From Liopterus haemorrhoidalis (lineage: Eukaryota; Arthropoda; Insecta; Coleoptera; Dytiscidae), in the NCBI GenBank assembly GCA_963971575.1, contig OZ020611.1, forward strand, positions 62,095,381 through 62,159,380: DNA of 64,000 nucleotides, in the 5' to 3' direction. A model generated the notes under the pieces. That model was not told where the DNA came from and searched no databases. It saw nothing but the letters and a program-made list of their open reading frames with translations. Positions 23,026 to 34,584 of this stretch are shown here, piece after piece; the first letter of the stretch is position 1; each line of letters starts with the position of its first letter. The translations under genes and the position numbers were made by a program.

Positions 23026-24110
23026 ATTTAATAAATATTAAAATATATTTTATTCATAGCTTTAAATTATTTTGGTGAGTAAAATTTAATTTTGAAACAA
23101 TATTATTTGCTGTATTGTAATTTTTAAAACAAAAAACATTTTGCAAACAGTAATATTACCAGTATACTTTTGGTCAAAAGTGTATTAACAAAGTAATCTG
23201 TACATATTTAAATAATTTTCATGAAAAATTTTGCATATCTTCTTTGTCAAAATAGTTTTTTGTTAATACTATAATATCTCAAAACAAAAAATAGGTTCTA
23301 CTATATCCGTCGACTTGAAGAGAATTTGTTTCACGGTGGTGAATGTGTCTCATTTTGTCTTCTTCTGCTTCTTCATGTGCCATCTCTACGACGAAAGTTG
23401 GCTAACACCATGGCAATTTTAATTTTTGACATAGTGCTGCAAAATTAGCCAATAGTTTTTAAATTAATTCATTGTCTAATATCCTTCAGTCAAGATATTC
23501 TTCTTACATGCTAAAATAACACGTGATGAACCAAGAAAATATTGGACTGAATTCCACCTGGAACAAAAAGAAGAGGTTGTCAACATAGCTATTTTTTTCA
23601 ACTATATGTTTACCTAGCTGTTTCTCTTTTATTTTTTCTACAGGTATTTAAAGGTTAATTTACAAACTGAACTACATATGCAATACTGTTAAGAATATAA
23701 ATATTCGCTATTGAAAATCACTCAAGTTGGAAATCTAGACAAAATTGTTCAAGAACTAGAACAATGTAAAATAGTATTGTGAATTGTGAGACTAAAGTAA
23801 TATAACTACAGTAAAAAAAATACATAATTTTCAACAAAATTAAGAGCATTACAATAAATTCGATTGAAACAGATTAGAGCATTTCACGTAGAATCATAAT
23901 GTATTTAACACTATACATCAAAGATTAATAATAACGGACATGTTTAAAGTTGTAGATGTACCATATGTCGCTATTTAGTGCGGATCTTACCACTAGATGG
24001 CAGTGCTGGAGATATCTGTATTTCCCATCGCCTAATAGTTAATTGCAAATTATTTTATTGTTTTATATATTTAACTTTAACGTTGTGAGCGTTACGTCCT
24101 ACTTACTGAA
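23026..24110. other. Unassigned AT-rich spacer
   Basis: No gene or repeat recognised, except the last 20 bases (24110-24130, 'tgtagcgaagcacgggt'), which match the 3' terminus of the Helitrons at 6485 and 51083 and may be a Helitron tail. Confidence 0.4.
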
Positions 24111-24134
24111 ATGTAGCGAAGCACGGGTAAAATC

Positions 24135-24306
24135 TATTCCAAACGATTAGGCGGAACTAGATTTTCAAATCTCGTAATTTTTACAGATTGATTTAAGCTT
24201 TTGATAATTTTGTTCAGGAAAAGCCAGCTTCAATATATAAAAAAATAGCTAATGACAACTTATAAAAATGAAAATTCCAGTTAGTTCCGCCTAATCGTTT
24301 GGAATA
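24135..24306. mobile_element. TA-type MITE with perfect 23-bp TIRs
   Basis: The ends are TTCCAAACGATTAGGCGGAA(CTA) and its exact inverted copy, flanked by TA at 24135-24136 and 24305-24306. The right side continues 'tcctgta', so the original TIR may start 'CAGG' a few bases further out. It is about 170 bp and non-coding. The TA flanks fit Tc1/mariner-type mobilisation. It is the cleanest member of the family at 1244, 15229 and 54317. Confidence 0.85.
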
Positions 24307-24403
24307 TCCTGTACATCAACTAGTAATAAAAATAAAAATCAGAAGGTATAAATTCTCTAAAAGGTATTGTCATCAACTTGCAAGCTGATCTTCATAATTT
24401 TCC

Positions 24404-24679
24404 AGTTTACGTTTTGATCTCAGTCCAGTCCTGTTCTACTAATTCATTACACCTACCATTTATCTTATTGTCGTATCTCAAAAAAGTATCTAAATTTTTT
24501 CGTTTTGTATGATTTGTTCGTTGTGTTAGTAAAATAACCGTAAACAAAGAGTTTGAAGAGAATTTAAAGCTGTCAGTATCATTGTCTTCATAATGTGCGT
24601 TTTCATTTATCATTGTAGAATAATCGCGTAACCTATTTGTTGCTTTCAGTTGTTCATCACTGTCAACGCCTACTGCCAT
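24404..24679 (-). CDS. Unrecognised 90-codon reading frame
   Basis: The frame starts MAVGVDSDEQLKATNRLRDY and is acidic and asparagine-rich (NENAHYEDNDTDSFKFSSNS). I recognise no family. It lies between a MITE and a hAT element and matches no repeat of this window, so it is one of few frames not explained by a transposon. It could be a chance frame or an exon of an unknown gene; no promoter or splice context decides it. Confidence 0.15.
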
Positions 24680-25019
24680 AACCTTCCGACTTAGAAGGGA
24701 TACGCGGAATCAACTGTAATTATTATAAATATGTGCAATCGTGACTTACTTTATGTCTTATTCAAACCTATATATGATCTTGATGGCATCTAATCAAACA
24801 GTATTAAACCAGTGCCGTAGAAGCACTCCATATTTAAAATCCAAATAGTAGAATAATATCTCTAACAGCCGTATTTATAGTACTATGGAAACGTGTAAAT
24901 TTTCGTGCAAGGTGCGTGGTAAAAAAAACATATTTATAGACACAGGTTATGCGTGCAAGGAGGCCGTGCAGCTTCCACTGTTTGGTAATTTTTCCACGTA
25001 TCAAAACTATCGTGTAAGC

Positions 25020-25255
25020 CAGGGCTTCTTAAACTTTTTCATACAGCGACCCCCTTCAAGCCTAGGAAATTTTAAACGACCCACCATGTAATGAAATTAA
25101 TATTGACCGTAGATGTAGGTGTAATATCGCGATATTGTAGAATCTACCTTGTAGATTCTAAAAATTTATTTATTGTTATCCAAAAGTAGCAGGTCTATGC
25201 GACCCCCCTACAGTAGCCTCGCGACCCCTCGGGACCCACAGTTTAAGAAGCCCTG
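25020..25255. mobile_element. hAT-type MITE, 236 bp, perfect target duplication
   Basis: The left end CAGGGCTTCTTAAACTTTTT is mirrored by 'cagtttaagaagccctg' on the right. GTGTAAGC is repeated exactly at 25012-25019 and 25256-25263. Subterminal 'gcgaccccc' words face inward from both ends. It has no coding capacity. Confidence 0.9.
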
Positions 25256-25369
25256 GTGTAAGCAATGTGTAAGGAACTTTTCGCGAGAAGATTATTTTTA
25301 ATTTCAATTTAAGTTATTTATATTATTAATTTATTATTTAATATATTATTATTTAAGTTATGCCAAATA

Positions 25370-25688
25370 CACTCATACCTCGCTATACTGCCGCTCTTTA
25401 TACGGCTTTGCACTATAACGGCCTTCTTTAATTATGGCACTTTTTCGATATACGGCCCAAAATGTTTCGTTAAACGGTCAAAAAAATAATAAATGTGAAA
25501 AAAATATGGCCAGAAAGAATAAAAACTAATGATCCTTAAGTTGATTCTATTTCTGAACTTCGACAAACCATATTGAACCTAGCAAATGATCTTGGTTTTG
25601 AGAATTCGGAATTGATTCGTTATACGGCTTTTCGCTTTGCGGCCAACTTTTCCGGAACGTATTTAGGCCGTAAAGCGAGGTATGAGTG
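25370..25688. mobile_element. pogo/Tigger-like MITE
   Basis: The ends CACTCATACCTCGCT and AGCGAGGTATGAGTG are exact inverted copies over 15 bp. They are flanked by TA at 25368-25369 and 25689-25690. Further 'tatacggc' words alternate with their inverse inside. TA flanks and the CNNTCATACCTCG-type terminus are features of pogo/Tigger elements. A stretch near 25555-25625 translates as SELRQTILNLANDLGFENSE, possibly a scrap of the pogo transposase. Confidence 0.75.
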
Positions 25689-25724
25689 TAATTAAAACAT
25701 ATAAAATATCAATTTAATTAGATA

Positions 25725-26700
25725 TGGATTTTGCGGAACTGCAATAGAGGATGGAAGATCTCCAAAATATTAGGAGAATCGGCGACGCAATGCAAGGAAA
25801 GAAAAGGTTTATAGAAATCGGATTAATCCACTTTATAAATATAATGATTTAGAATTTCGAAAAATATATAGAATGACAGTGCTCGAAAAGTTGTACAATT
25901 GGTAAAAAATGATTTGGTAGCTATTAATAATATGAAAGGGTTACCGATATCTGTGAAAGTGCAAGTTTTAGCAACTAATCGTTATTTAGCGAAAGGGGCA
26001 TATCAACAAGACATTGCTGATTTACATCGTTTTTCTCAATCGACCAGGTCGATAATAATAAAAAAAGTTGTTTGTGCTTTAGCGGGACATTTAAACAAAT
26101 TTGTTAAATTCCCAAATTCAGCATATGAATTGCTAAGAAAAAAATAAGAGTTCCACAGGGTTTGGGGTAGCCAGGAATTGTGGGCGATATCGACTGTAAC
26201 CACATAAAAATAAAAAATCCTGGAGGTCCTAATCCAGCAATATACATCAACCGGAAAGGATATTTTTCCCTGCTGGATCATGGATATAAAGGTTAGGTGG
26301 CGTGGAAGCGCCCATGATGCAAGAATTTGGGAGGCGAGTACCATTTTCAGGGATTTTCAAAGTAGCGCGATTAATGGCATTCTAATTGGGGATGGCCGAT
26401 ATGCTGCTACTAACTATATCTTAACTCTGTACTAAATTCTGCTACCCCACAGGAGGAAAGGTACAACGTCGCCAATTATTATGACATATGACTAATGTCA
26501 CAAATACAAACGATTATAATTTGCGATGTTGTAACATAAAATTTGAATGCACGTTGCTAAGTATTGCACGGACGTGTAAATACTAATATAAATACCATTA
26601 TGATCCACGCGTATTTGATGCGTGGAAGTATACATAACAACCACAACTTTTACATGCTGACTATAAATACGACTGTAAGTGTTTTGGAATATGTTAGTAA
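25725..26700 (+). pseudogene. PIF/Harbinger (HARBI1-like) transposase pseudogene
   Basis: Plus-strand pieces in several frames line up with a PIF/Harbinger nuclease. They are NRINPLYKYNDLEFRKIYRM (about 25815), KGLPISVKVQVLATNRYLAK, QQDIADLHRFSQSTRSIIIK, then ALAGHLNKFVKFPN (in the 82-codon frame 25899-26147). VGDIDCNHIKIKNPGGPNP then INRKGYFSL follow near 26190-26270, and ERYNVANYY near 26457. The first DDE aspartate region (GDIDCNHI) is visible. At least three frameshifts and stops kill it. The enzyme would cut and paste the transposon with a 3-bp target duplication. No TIRs are found around it. Confidence 0.75.
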
Positions 26701-26924
26701 TTAAGGCAGAAATAACCCGATTAAGTTATGGGCTACCAAGGCCGGTGGAAGCGGGCATTCAAAGCATTCGGTGCATGCGGGCGCCTTTGCGAGGAGGGCG
26801 CTAAATTAATGTAAAAATAATTAGCGTAATGTGATTTTGTAGCGAATTTCCCTTTTAATGTCTTTAACCAACAGAATGGAAAAAATCAAAAAAAAAACTC
26901 GAAAAAAATCTCATATTTATGACG

Positions 26925-27885
26925 ACAGATAATACTGGCAACTGACGCTTCTATCGTAAAATTTGACATTTTTGACGGTATACGTACTCGCGCTATTTGT
27001 GTTGTTTACAGTAACTTAAAAAAAAAATCATCTCAGCTAAAAATAGAATTAAATCGTGAACATTTTCGAGCGATTATTTTTTACAACTTCCGACGTGGAT
27101 TAACCCAACAACAGTACATCGATAAACTTAATTCGACTTTTGGCGATGAAGCACCATGAAGGACTACTGTTTATCGATAGTTTGCCGACTTCAATCGTGG
27201 CTGTAGTTTGCTTAAGAACTAATTTCGTGAAGATCGTCCAAAATTAATGTTTGTTCTGGAAAACATTGATGCTGTGCGTGAACTGATTCTGTAAGATCGA
27301 CTTAACGTGAAATTTAGGTAACCTTGGGCATTAGTGGGACCAGCATACATTCACTATTGCAATAAATTCTCAAAAAATACGATCGCGGTGCTTCCAAACG
27401 TCTATGACATCGTGACAGGCGACGAATCACAGCAGTCGATTGTACGAGTCTTTCAAGATGAGCCAAATCCAATAAAAGTTGCTTGTGCACGAAGAACTTC
27501 GAAGCAAATGGTCGCCTGTTTTTTCAGAAAAACTTGACATGTCGTAACCGATCCTTTAGAGAAACGTAGAACAGTCAATTCTGAATGGTACACAATCATT
27601 TCTTCGCCAGAAATCTTCGAAGAAATAAGGAAAACCAACCGCCAAAGACTCTCTCTCACAAATCGTCTCAAACAAGTGACTTTTTAAGGACTCAAAACGT
27701 CGATTTGATTGGTCATTCGCCGTATAGTTCTAATTTGGTACGCAATTACTTCTTTTTATTCCCGCATATCAAGAATAAATTTCTAAGTTTTTTGACACCT
27801 GAAGAAGCGGTTAATGCGTTCAAAATGCATGTTTTGGAGGCGCTTCAACTGCTGAGGTTATCAGCACCCCGGTACATTAACAGTA
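26925..27885 (+). pseudogene. Tc1/mariner transposase pseudogene, near full length but degraded
   Basis: Pieces read KIELNREHFRAIIFYNFRRG and LTQQQYIDKLNSTFGDEAP (helix-turn-helix 1), then VYR.FADFNRGC and REDRPKL. Next come VYDIVTGDESQ (first catalytic aspartate in TGDES), TSKQMVACFF, SEWYTIISSPEIFEEIRKTN, and SPYSSNLVRNYFFLFPHIKN with EEAVNAFKMHVLE. The second aspartate motif (DNAxxHT) is scrambled and the third (PDLAPxDFFLF) reads SNLVRNYFFLF, so two catalytic residues are lost. Upstream DNA at 26930-27000 matches the non-coding end of the sibling at 38202-38881, but neither TIR is intact. Confidence 0.75.
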
Positions 27886-28000
27886 ATTTACATTGATTTA
27901 CAAAGATGAATGTTGACATTAATTTACAATCAGGCATATTTACAATTTTATGATAAGACATTTAAGTTAGGTAATTTAGAAATAATAGAACATTTGGGAA

Positions 28001-28440
28001 TTAAATTTTAAGGAACAGATCTGCTTCTTTGAGGTAGTCTAATAAAATGTTTTCGTTTTCTGGGCTTAGAGCTCCTTTCAGGTTGTCTGGTATTTTGTGC
28101 TTCCGTCTGAGTTCTTCATATAGTTGGCACTCCAGGATTATATGTTCTATGGTTACAGTTTTATTGCAGTTGTCACAGTTTTCCACATCTTTTCTTTTCA
28201 TTAAATGTTGGTGTGTAATGAATGTGTGACCAATTCTGAGTCTTGTAAGAACTTTCTGTTCTTTTCTGTTGCCTACTGAAGCCCAGGGTTTGGTGTCTTC
28301 TTTTATATGGCGAAGTTTGTTGTTCGTTAGACTGTGCCATTGTCGTTTCCAGTCTTCTTTTATGTTTTGCCGTCGATTTTGATCGGATTTGATGTCGCTG
28401 GCAGGTACGAATATCGGTGTTATTGGAAGGTTTGCTGCCT
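28001..28440 (-). pseudogene. I-like LINE ORF2, C-terminal end
   Basis: From about 28420 the minus strand reads ...NRRQNIKEDWKRQWHSLTNN, then LRHIKEDTKPWASVGNRKEQ and KVLTRLRIGHTFITHQHLMK. It ends in the open frame 28201-28001 with CDNCNKTVTIEHIILECQLY and a stop. LTRLRIGHT..TH..LM, then C.NC...T.EHI..EC..Y is the tail that follows RNase H in I-clade elements; the Cys/His residues are a zinc-finger-like motif. The reverse transcriptase part is absent. The element at 28453 abuts it, so it was cut there. Confidence 0.7.
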
Positions 28441-28452
28441 CTTTTGCTACTA

Positions 28453-28853
28453 TACTCTATCTCCGAAAGACTGATAGTAATATATTTTATTATTTGTAAA
28501 AAGTTATTGTATTATCACACAGAAGCGGTAAAACAAAAGCGACAAAATATGAATAGTTCGAAACGAAATATTGTTAAAAACAACCGAGTGTGCCTCACAT
28601 AGTATATGGGAATACGAACTAGGGTTAAACACAATAGGCCATAAAAATTTGACCATAAAATTTTGAGGAAAAATATGGTCACAGGGGTGTGTTTAATGAT
28701 ATGATAAATATGGTCACAGGCGTGCGTTTAATAACATGATAAATAGTAATATAGAAATACACAAAACCAATTTAAACGTGTTTAAAATGTGCACGCCACT
28801 TGTAACTGCCTGAAAAAATGATTTATTACTATCAGGCTTTCAGAGATAGAGTA
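28453..28853. mobile_element. 401-bp TA-flanked inverted-repeat MITE, copy 1
   Basis: Starts TACTCTATCTCCGAAAGACT and ends with 'tcagagatagagta'. The inverted similarity runs about 30 bp ('actgatagtaata' / 'tattactatcag'). TA flanks both sides. A near-identical copy is at 39060-39458. No protein is encoded. The pair share internal 'atggtcacagg' duplications near 28675 and 28710. Confidence 0.85.
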
Positions 28854-28899
28854 TAGGTCTGCCTGTTCATTACGTTTATTTTTATGCTTTACTGTTTAA

Positions 28900-29308
28900 C
28901 TTTTTCTCACATTTTTAATAATCCTGATTGAGATTTGGGCTTGTAAATAAAATCTATATTGGCTAACGGTTACTATAATTAAATATAAAGTAACATAATT
29001 CAATGATATTTTTAGATTGGTTATTATAACCAAACTTTTATCTGTTATTGTTAAGTTAGCAGTGTAAATTAACAAAGGACAGAAGATGTTGCAAGTCTAT
29101 ATCACTCGCTTTTTACTTCAGAAGTTGAATCTGAAATTAGATAGTATAGTGAAAAGTATAATGTAAAACAGCCTTTAGTGAATCAGTATCTTGATAAGAG
29201 AGTGAAAATTTAAAAAGAAACATTTTTATCTTTCAGGCCTCTGAGATTTTGAGGCCCCAAATGCGGGCTTCATTCACTTGGGCAATGATTCGCCACTGGT
29301 GGTGGGTT
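28900..29308. other. Spacer with a solo hAT-like end
   Basis: At 29240-29288 the sequence 'ggccccaaatgcgggc...gattcgccactg' looks like one end of a hAT element (inverse CAGTGGCGAATC). The partner end is not seen. Confidence 0.35.
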
Positions 29309-30605
29309 CATGTTTTAATAGATAGTACGTAATTCATAGTGTTAATGTTAACGCATAAGAATGTTAGTTAATCAGTATGAACAAATCAGTATAAGCATTC
29401 ATAGCTCCAATTTAGTGGATAAGCGTAAGAAAATATTTAACGCATAATGTTAGAAGTTTGTATATCTCAAACTTTTAACATTAACATTAAAACACTGACA
29501 ACTGTCAAAATGAAGGAATATATTATACTTGAAATTCGAATAAGACTTGTGAATGCAGCTTGTGACATAATTATTAGTAAAAATGTTGAAACTAATATTG
29601 AAAAATAGATGTGAAGTGAGAATTTTTACATATTTCAGGATTTCGAAGGTATACAGTGATACATTTCAAAATAGACGAATATATTATACAGGAAATTCTA
29701 AAAAGACTTGTGGCTGAAGTTTATGTTGTACTAAATAATAAATGTGTTGAATCTAATAAATAATTGATGTGAAGTGTGAATTTTCACATATTTTAGTGTT
29801 TTTCAGGTATCTAGTACCCAAATTAAAGGAGCTATATGTGTGGAACATTTTTTTTTTTTTTGCGGTAATCAAGTCAAAATGAACAATATTTTGAAAATAA
29901 TGTACCGTTTGTTATTCTATGTACTAAGAGCTTTTCCTTAAAATACTACATGAACTTTTAAAATAAAATATGTATTTTTTCAACAATAAAAAAATTAATC
30001 TGACAAAAATTCCTTTTGAACTATTTTAGTTTCCATCAACAGTGCCGGCTGTGGGTTTTGCGGGGCCTCGGGAAAATATTATATGCGGGGCCCCTTCCTT
30101 AGCCCTAGCTACTAATAATTGTTAGAAATATGAAAGCGCGGGGCCCCTTTAAGCGCCGGGCCTCGGGAAAAATCCCCGAAGTCCCGACCTCTGAGCCGGC
30201 CCTGTTCATCAATGTACATTATTGAGATTTTTTCAGAATTTTAGACCAACACTTCTGGGAAACAGGGTGGAAACAAAAGTTAACTTTTTTTTGTGAAATC
30301 AAAAAGTTAGGTTAGAGTGAGTAGCTTCAGAAACATTATAGTTATTTTATTTAATAATTAACTTAATAAATATTATTTTGGTTCTTTTTAGAAGTATATT
30401 TAATAAAAAAACAATATATATATATTTAATAACAAGATATTTTTATTATAAATTGTTTAGTAATTTCTATTGCGTGTAGATGGCAGCTAGATCGATTTAT
30501 CTATTAAAACATGAGCTATGAATGGTACCAAAGTGTTGTGACTAGCCACTAACATTATCCATTAACATTATGCACTATGAATTACGTACTATCTATTAAA
30601 ACATG
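29309..30605. repeat. Large inverted repeat, 33-bp perfect arms 1.3 kb apart
   Basis: 29309-29341 (starts CATGTTTTAATAGATAG, ends TTCATAGTG) is the exact inverse of 30573-30605. The similarity continues ('ttaatgttaa' / 'ttaacatta'). A third copy of 'tctattaaaacatgagc' is at 30500. This may be a TIR element of unknown type. Its interior holds a copy of repeat R and a hAT MITE. No transposase is visible. Confidence 0.6.
30040..30204. mobile_element. hAT-type MITE, 165 bp, inside repeat R
   Basis: The left end CAGTGCCGGCTGTGGG and the right end (minus CAGGGCCGGCTCAGAGG) are flanked by TCCATCAA (30032-30039) and TTCATCAA (30205-30212), 7 of 8 matching. The interior has 'gcggggccccttc' words near both ends. 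It separates 'agtttccatcaa' from 'tgtacattattgag' of repeat R. Confidence 0.85.
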
Positions 30606-31830
30606 AGCTATGAATGATACTTTAGATCAAAAATACATATCGTAGCCACGAAATAAAAAGCAACGTAGTTTGTAATGCATTTATTGCTTTCATTTACACA
30701 AACTACAATTACACAAAGAAATATTAAAATATATGCAGTTGAGGACAATAACAATAACTGCATTGAATAGAAATAAAAGCAGGGAATAAGAGTTCCAGTG
30801 TGTTGAATTACACCATAACGCTTCTGTCTAATGCGTGACATCATCTCATCTCAAAACTATCCCAGTAGGTTACGATTCATAATTAATATCTAATTGAATA
30901 TGAAACAAGAGAACATCAGGATACTACGTCCTCACATATTGCGACACTTAGGTCAACTAGACATTTAATGAAAACAGTCTTAATACAAAACAGATCGTAC
31001 AAAAAAAAAACACACACATCAACTTTACAGCCTCATGTCTTTTCTTTCTATTGCCAAAACTTATATATGTCTATCTCAGTCAGTCAGCCTGGTCCAGTCC
31101 TAAGATCATGTAACCTTGAATCAAGTCTTAAGAAAGTAGTTTTGATAATTTTATTCCTGACCACTAAATGCACATATTGGAAGAAGATTTTGATAAAGTT
31201 TTTTTTTATACTATTGTTTACGAAGATGTATTACGTAAGTTATGCAATGAATGCTAGATATTAATTTATTGTTAATTATATCTTTAGAGTGGACAACTAT
31301 ATGTAATTTTTTACTTTGATTAATAAGTAAGTTAGTAAATAAAATGTTTGTTAAATAATAGAGATATCTACCTGGGGAAAGAACCGTGATCTTACGTAAG
31401 CATTATTTCATTTTGTTTTGTTTTGGTATTTGGAATATCCGGGAAAATTTCAACATTATTTCAATATATCTAATAAGTACAGGCTAAAAGCTAATCCTCG
31501 TCATCATTAATAAGTCTTGTGCGTCATCGGGTGATGTTGGTAAGTCTCTAAAAAGAGCACAGGCTGTCAATAAGACTTTTCCATCTATATTTTATTCAGA
31601 ATGAATAAATAGTAATCACGTAATTCACGTGATCATATCGTTGATCTCTCGTCGTTCGTAGGCTGTTGAGTCGTTAACTTAATGCGACAGCCAATAGGAC
31701 TTCATCTTTTACATGACTTCAATCTTTTACATGATTTTATTAGTATTACTGCATTTTGAACTAAGTATAATCTATCTACCATTAGCTAAGTCAGAAGGCG
31801 TATCTAGAAACCCGTCAAACCAGCACATGT
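30606..31830. other. Unassigned spacer
   Basis: No gene or repeat recognised. A small inverted pair 'atcacgtaattcacgtgat' lies near 31616-31634. Confidence 0.4.
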
Positions 31831-31834
31831 AGGA

Positions 31835-32100
31835 ATGTTCCGATACTATTGATACGATACCAGTATCGATATTTTTCATTCGATATCGTGAGTTTAGTAT
31901 CGATACTAATCTTCCGATACTTTATTAATATCAGTACATTTAACCCAGTATCGTATTGTTTCTTTTATTTTTTTTATTATTATTATTTTTTTTTTTTGTT
32001 AAAACAATATCGTAAAATTTTTATTTACACATATAAATATTTCTGAGATTATTATTTTTTTTTCAATAAGAGACACTTCTAAAAATTGTACTCTTGTAAA
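31835..32100. repeat. ATCGATA-rich terminal region, possible hAT-like element end
   Basis: 'gttccgatactattgatac' is followed by alternating 'agtatcgata' and 'cgatatcg' words over about 110 bp. It resembles the sub-repeat cluster at 18408. The other end is not found. Confidence 0.35.
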
Positions 32101-32603
32101 TACTGGTAGTGCGAGATAAGCAATCGCAATAGCGCAGGACATAGTACGCCAAGAAACATACGTTGAACGGTTTAGAAGTTGATGGCGTTTAACGCCTTTT
32201 TTCTCTACGTTTGAGGATATGAAATGTTATTGGTTATTTTTGTATTTTAATTAAAAATGTCACCAAGGAGCAAACCAGTGGACTTATTTAACCAAATAGA
32301 CCAAGAGGTTTTCTCGGTGCTTGCAATGAAGAAGAGTGGAGTGTTGCATTCTATTTTAAACAATCACTCGGTCCTATAGGCTTCAGCAGGGGTTTATATA
32401 CACACCAGTTTTGCAAGTGAAAGATCAGAAATCCATTCGTAAAATGTTTATTATCTATTATCGTTCTCCTAATTCTGCTGTCCTAGATTTTTACTCTATT
32501 TATCCAATTATCAAATTATTATCCAATTATCAAATCAATCATTATCCGATTATCAAAAAACTGTTGGTTTTGGTGTGATTATAGAAGCAATATTGTCCTA
32601 GAC

Positions 32604-32967
32604 CAGTGATTCTCAAAGGGTGTGCCGCGGCACTTTAGTATGCCGCGAAATCTTAAAAAAAAAGAAACTGGCGTCGTTTTTATTTTAATATCATTGTTCG
32701 AATATAAATACAATACCATTAATAAGAATAAAGTACACGAATGATCTTTTTCTGACGAATTGAAATTGACATATCCTGAAGACAGAGATCTGTATTCAGG
32801 AGCCAAAACTATTTGAATAAAGACCAATTAGACCAATTAGACTTCTTCTACGACGTCGTGCCGCGTGCTTCTACGTCGTGCTTCTACGTAGGTGTTTTTA
32901 AATTTCTACACGAAATTTTTCTTCTTTGGAAAATGTGCCACGAGAGTAACAAGATTGAGAAACACTG
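32604..32967. mobile_element. hAT-type MITE, 364 bp
   Basis: The left end CAGTGATTCTCAAAGGGTG and the right end (minus CAGTGTTTCTCAATCTTG) are flanked by TCCTAGAC (32596-32603) and TCCTAGAT (32968-32975), 7 of 8. 'gtgccgcggcac' near the left and 'tgtgccacg' near the right are subterminal matches. Confidence 0.88.
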
Positions 32968-32984
32968 TCCTAGATATTCAGCAT

Positions 32985-33690
32985 TTTGTTGGCTCTAACC
33001 CTTATTAAATACATACAAATCCTAAAATGTGTGAAAATTCGCACTTCACATAAATTTTTTCAAAAAAAGTTAAGTAGAAAAATCATAGTTATGTACGTTT
33101 TTTTTATTTTTTTTATTATTATTGTTATTTTTATTATGCTTGTACACTTCTTATATATGTTAGACCTAACCTAACCTAATCATAATTATGTTATCATCAA
33201 CAAATTAATATAAAAAATAGGCATAAACAATTGCTGTAATGAATAATTATTTATAATTAAACATAACTTAACAGCTTTTTATCTGTAGAATCAGAATATC
33301 ATCTGCAGAAAATTAATTAAATGTTATTGTATTCATTTCATTTCGACACGAGAATATTTTTCAAGAAAAAAATAAAAGGTTAGAATCAATTATTTACAAT
33401 CATGTTGGATGTATTTTTCTCGAGTGCTGACGTCATGCTTTATCTGCCGTTCAATGCTAATTTCTCTTTTTGTTAATAATATGTAGCTTCAAAGAACATT
33501 CTGCTTGCGTCATTATCTTCATTTTTGCGATAGCAGATTTTTATTTATTCAGGTTTGTTTTATTTCTCTTATGAATTAATTCACTGAAAACGTAATAGAA
33601 AAATATAGAACTTTTACCAAAATCTTATGAAAATACGTACTTACAGTGGCGTAGGCAGGACTGATGGTTAGGGCACTTATGATGCTATCT
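32985..33690. other. Unassigned AT-rich spacer
   Basis: No gene recognised. One 'cctaacctaacctaatc' run at 33165-33181 is short. 'cagtggcgtaggcagg' at 33646 looks like a solo hAT terminus. Confidence 0.35.
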
Positions 33691-33874
33691 GTAAGTCGAT
33701 GAGAGGGGACTGACGACTCGCGAGTCTCATACGGCCCGCATCCTATTTTTTTTTTTGTGGCCCCTGAAGCGTTCATGAAATAAACTTATTTAAAATAAAA
33801 TATATTTAGAAATATAAAATATTCTCTCTTCTCCCTTTTCTGTTTATGAAAAAATTTCAAGGAGCACTTCGGGG

Positions 33875-34584
33875 TAGGGTTACCAACCGTACTCTTTAAA
33901 GAGTACATGTACTCTTTTTGAGCAAGTAAAATTATGTACTCTTACTTTTCCTAAAAATTCAATAAATGTACTCTTTTTAAAAAAGATTGAAGAAATGAAG
34001 GGTTTTCAAAACTATCAGCTGATTCAAAATGGATTAAATGTTGAAGAAAGAAATCAAAAATTATCTTCAGAATTCCGAAAGCTATGTAATTTTTTTTTTT
34101 TTTCTCGCAATTTCAGCGCACAATGCTAATGCGGAAAGGATTTTCAGCATGATGAAGAGTATTTGGACTGATGAAAGAAATAGACTCTTGCCAGAATCAG
34201 TAAAAAACTTACTGATGGTACAGTTTAATTTTAAAAATTTTAATTGTGAACAATTGTTTAAATATGGAGTGGACAATAAAAAATTTTTAAAAGAAGTGAG
34301 AAGCAAAACCAAATATGATTTTGTCATCGTTCGTGAGTAAATTACGTTTTGTTCGTCGTATAATATGTTTTGTAATAAGTATATTGTTTATTTTTGTTTG
34401 TATTGTTTATTTTGATTGATTATTTACACGTATTAATCATAGCAATTTTTTATTTATTAAATATATAAATGACTATTGACGAAAATGATAAGACGATAGT
34501 TAATTGGTACGTAGGAATTGCTATATAAAATATGGGTTTTTAATACATGTACTCTTTTTGGGCTGAGCCGAGTTGGTAACCCTA
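33875..34584 (+). mobile_element. hAT transposon with transposase C-terminal domain, perfect target duplication
   Basis: The ends TAGGGTTACCAAC and GTTGGTAACCCTA are exact inverted copies. CTTCGGGG is repeated exactly at 33867-33874 and 34585-34592. Subterminal 'gtactctttt' words face inward at both ends ('tgtactctttttgagc' left, 'tgtactctttttggg' right). It is 710 bp, an internally deleted element still holding the last transposase segment. Confidence 0.92.
34038..34340 (+). CDS. hAT transposase C-terminal dimerisation fragment
   Basis: The 100-codon frame has ISAHNANAERIFSMMKSIWT, then DERNRLLPESVKNLLMVQFN and CEQLFKYGVDNKKFLKEVRS. The N-A-x-x-E-R-x-F-S core followed by '..W+DERN+LL..SVK.LL' is the hAT C-terminal region of the group that includes ZBED-type transposases. 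It lies at the right place, just upstream of the element's right end, and its stop codon is intact. The N-terminal two thirds are gone, replaced by a T-run (34088-34104) that codes a phenylalanine stretch. It cannot be active; whether it is transcribed is unknown. Confidence 0.7.
   Translation: MLKKEIKNYLQNSESYVIFFFFLAISAHNANAERIFSMMKSIWTDERNRLLPESVKNLLMVQFNFKNFNCEQLFKYGVDNKKFLKEVRSKTKYDFVIVRE

Noticed and set aside
24885..25091. 68-codon frame
   Set aside because: Its second half is the left arm of the hAT MITE at 25020, so it is a chimera of spacer and element.
32258..32380. Short frame starting MSPRSKPVDLFNQIDQEVF as a gene start
   Set aside because: Only about 40 codons, no recognised family and no continuation after the stop. 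It could be a first exon, but nothing shows it.
33165..33181. Telomeric repeat (CCTAA)n of insects
   Set aside because: Only about three units, without continuation. Short 'ggttaggttggg' and 'cctaacctaacc' words occur by chance in AT-rich insect DNA.
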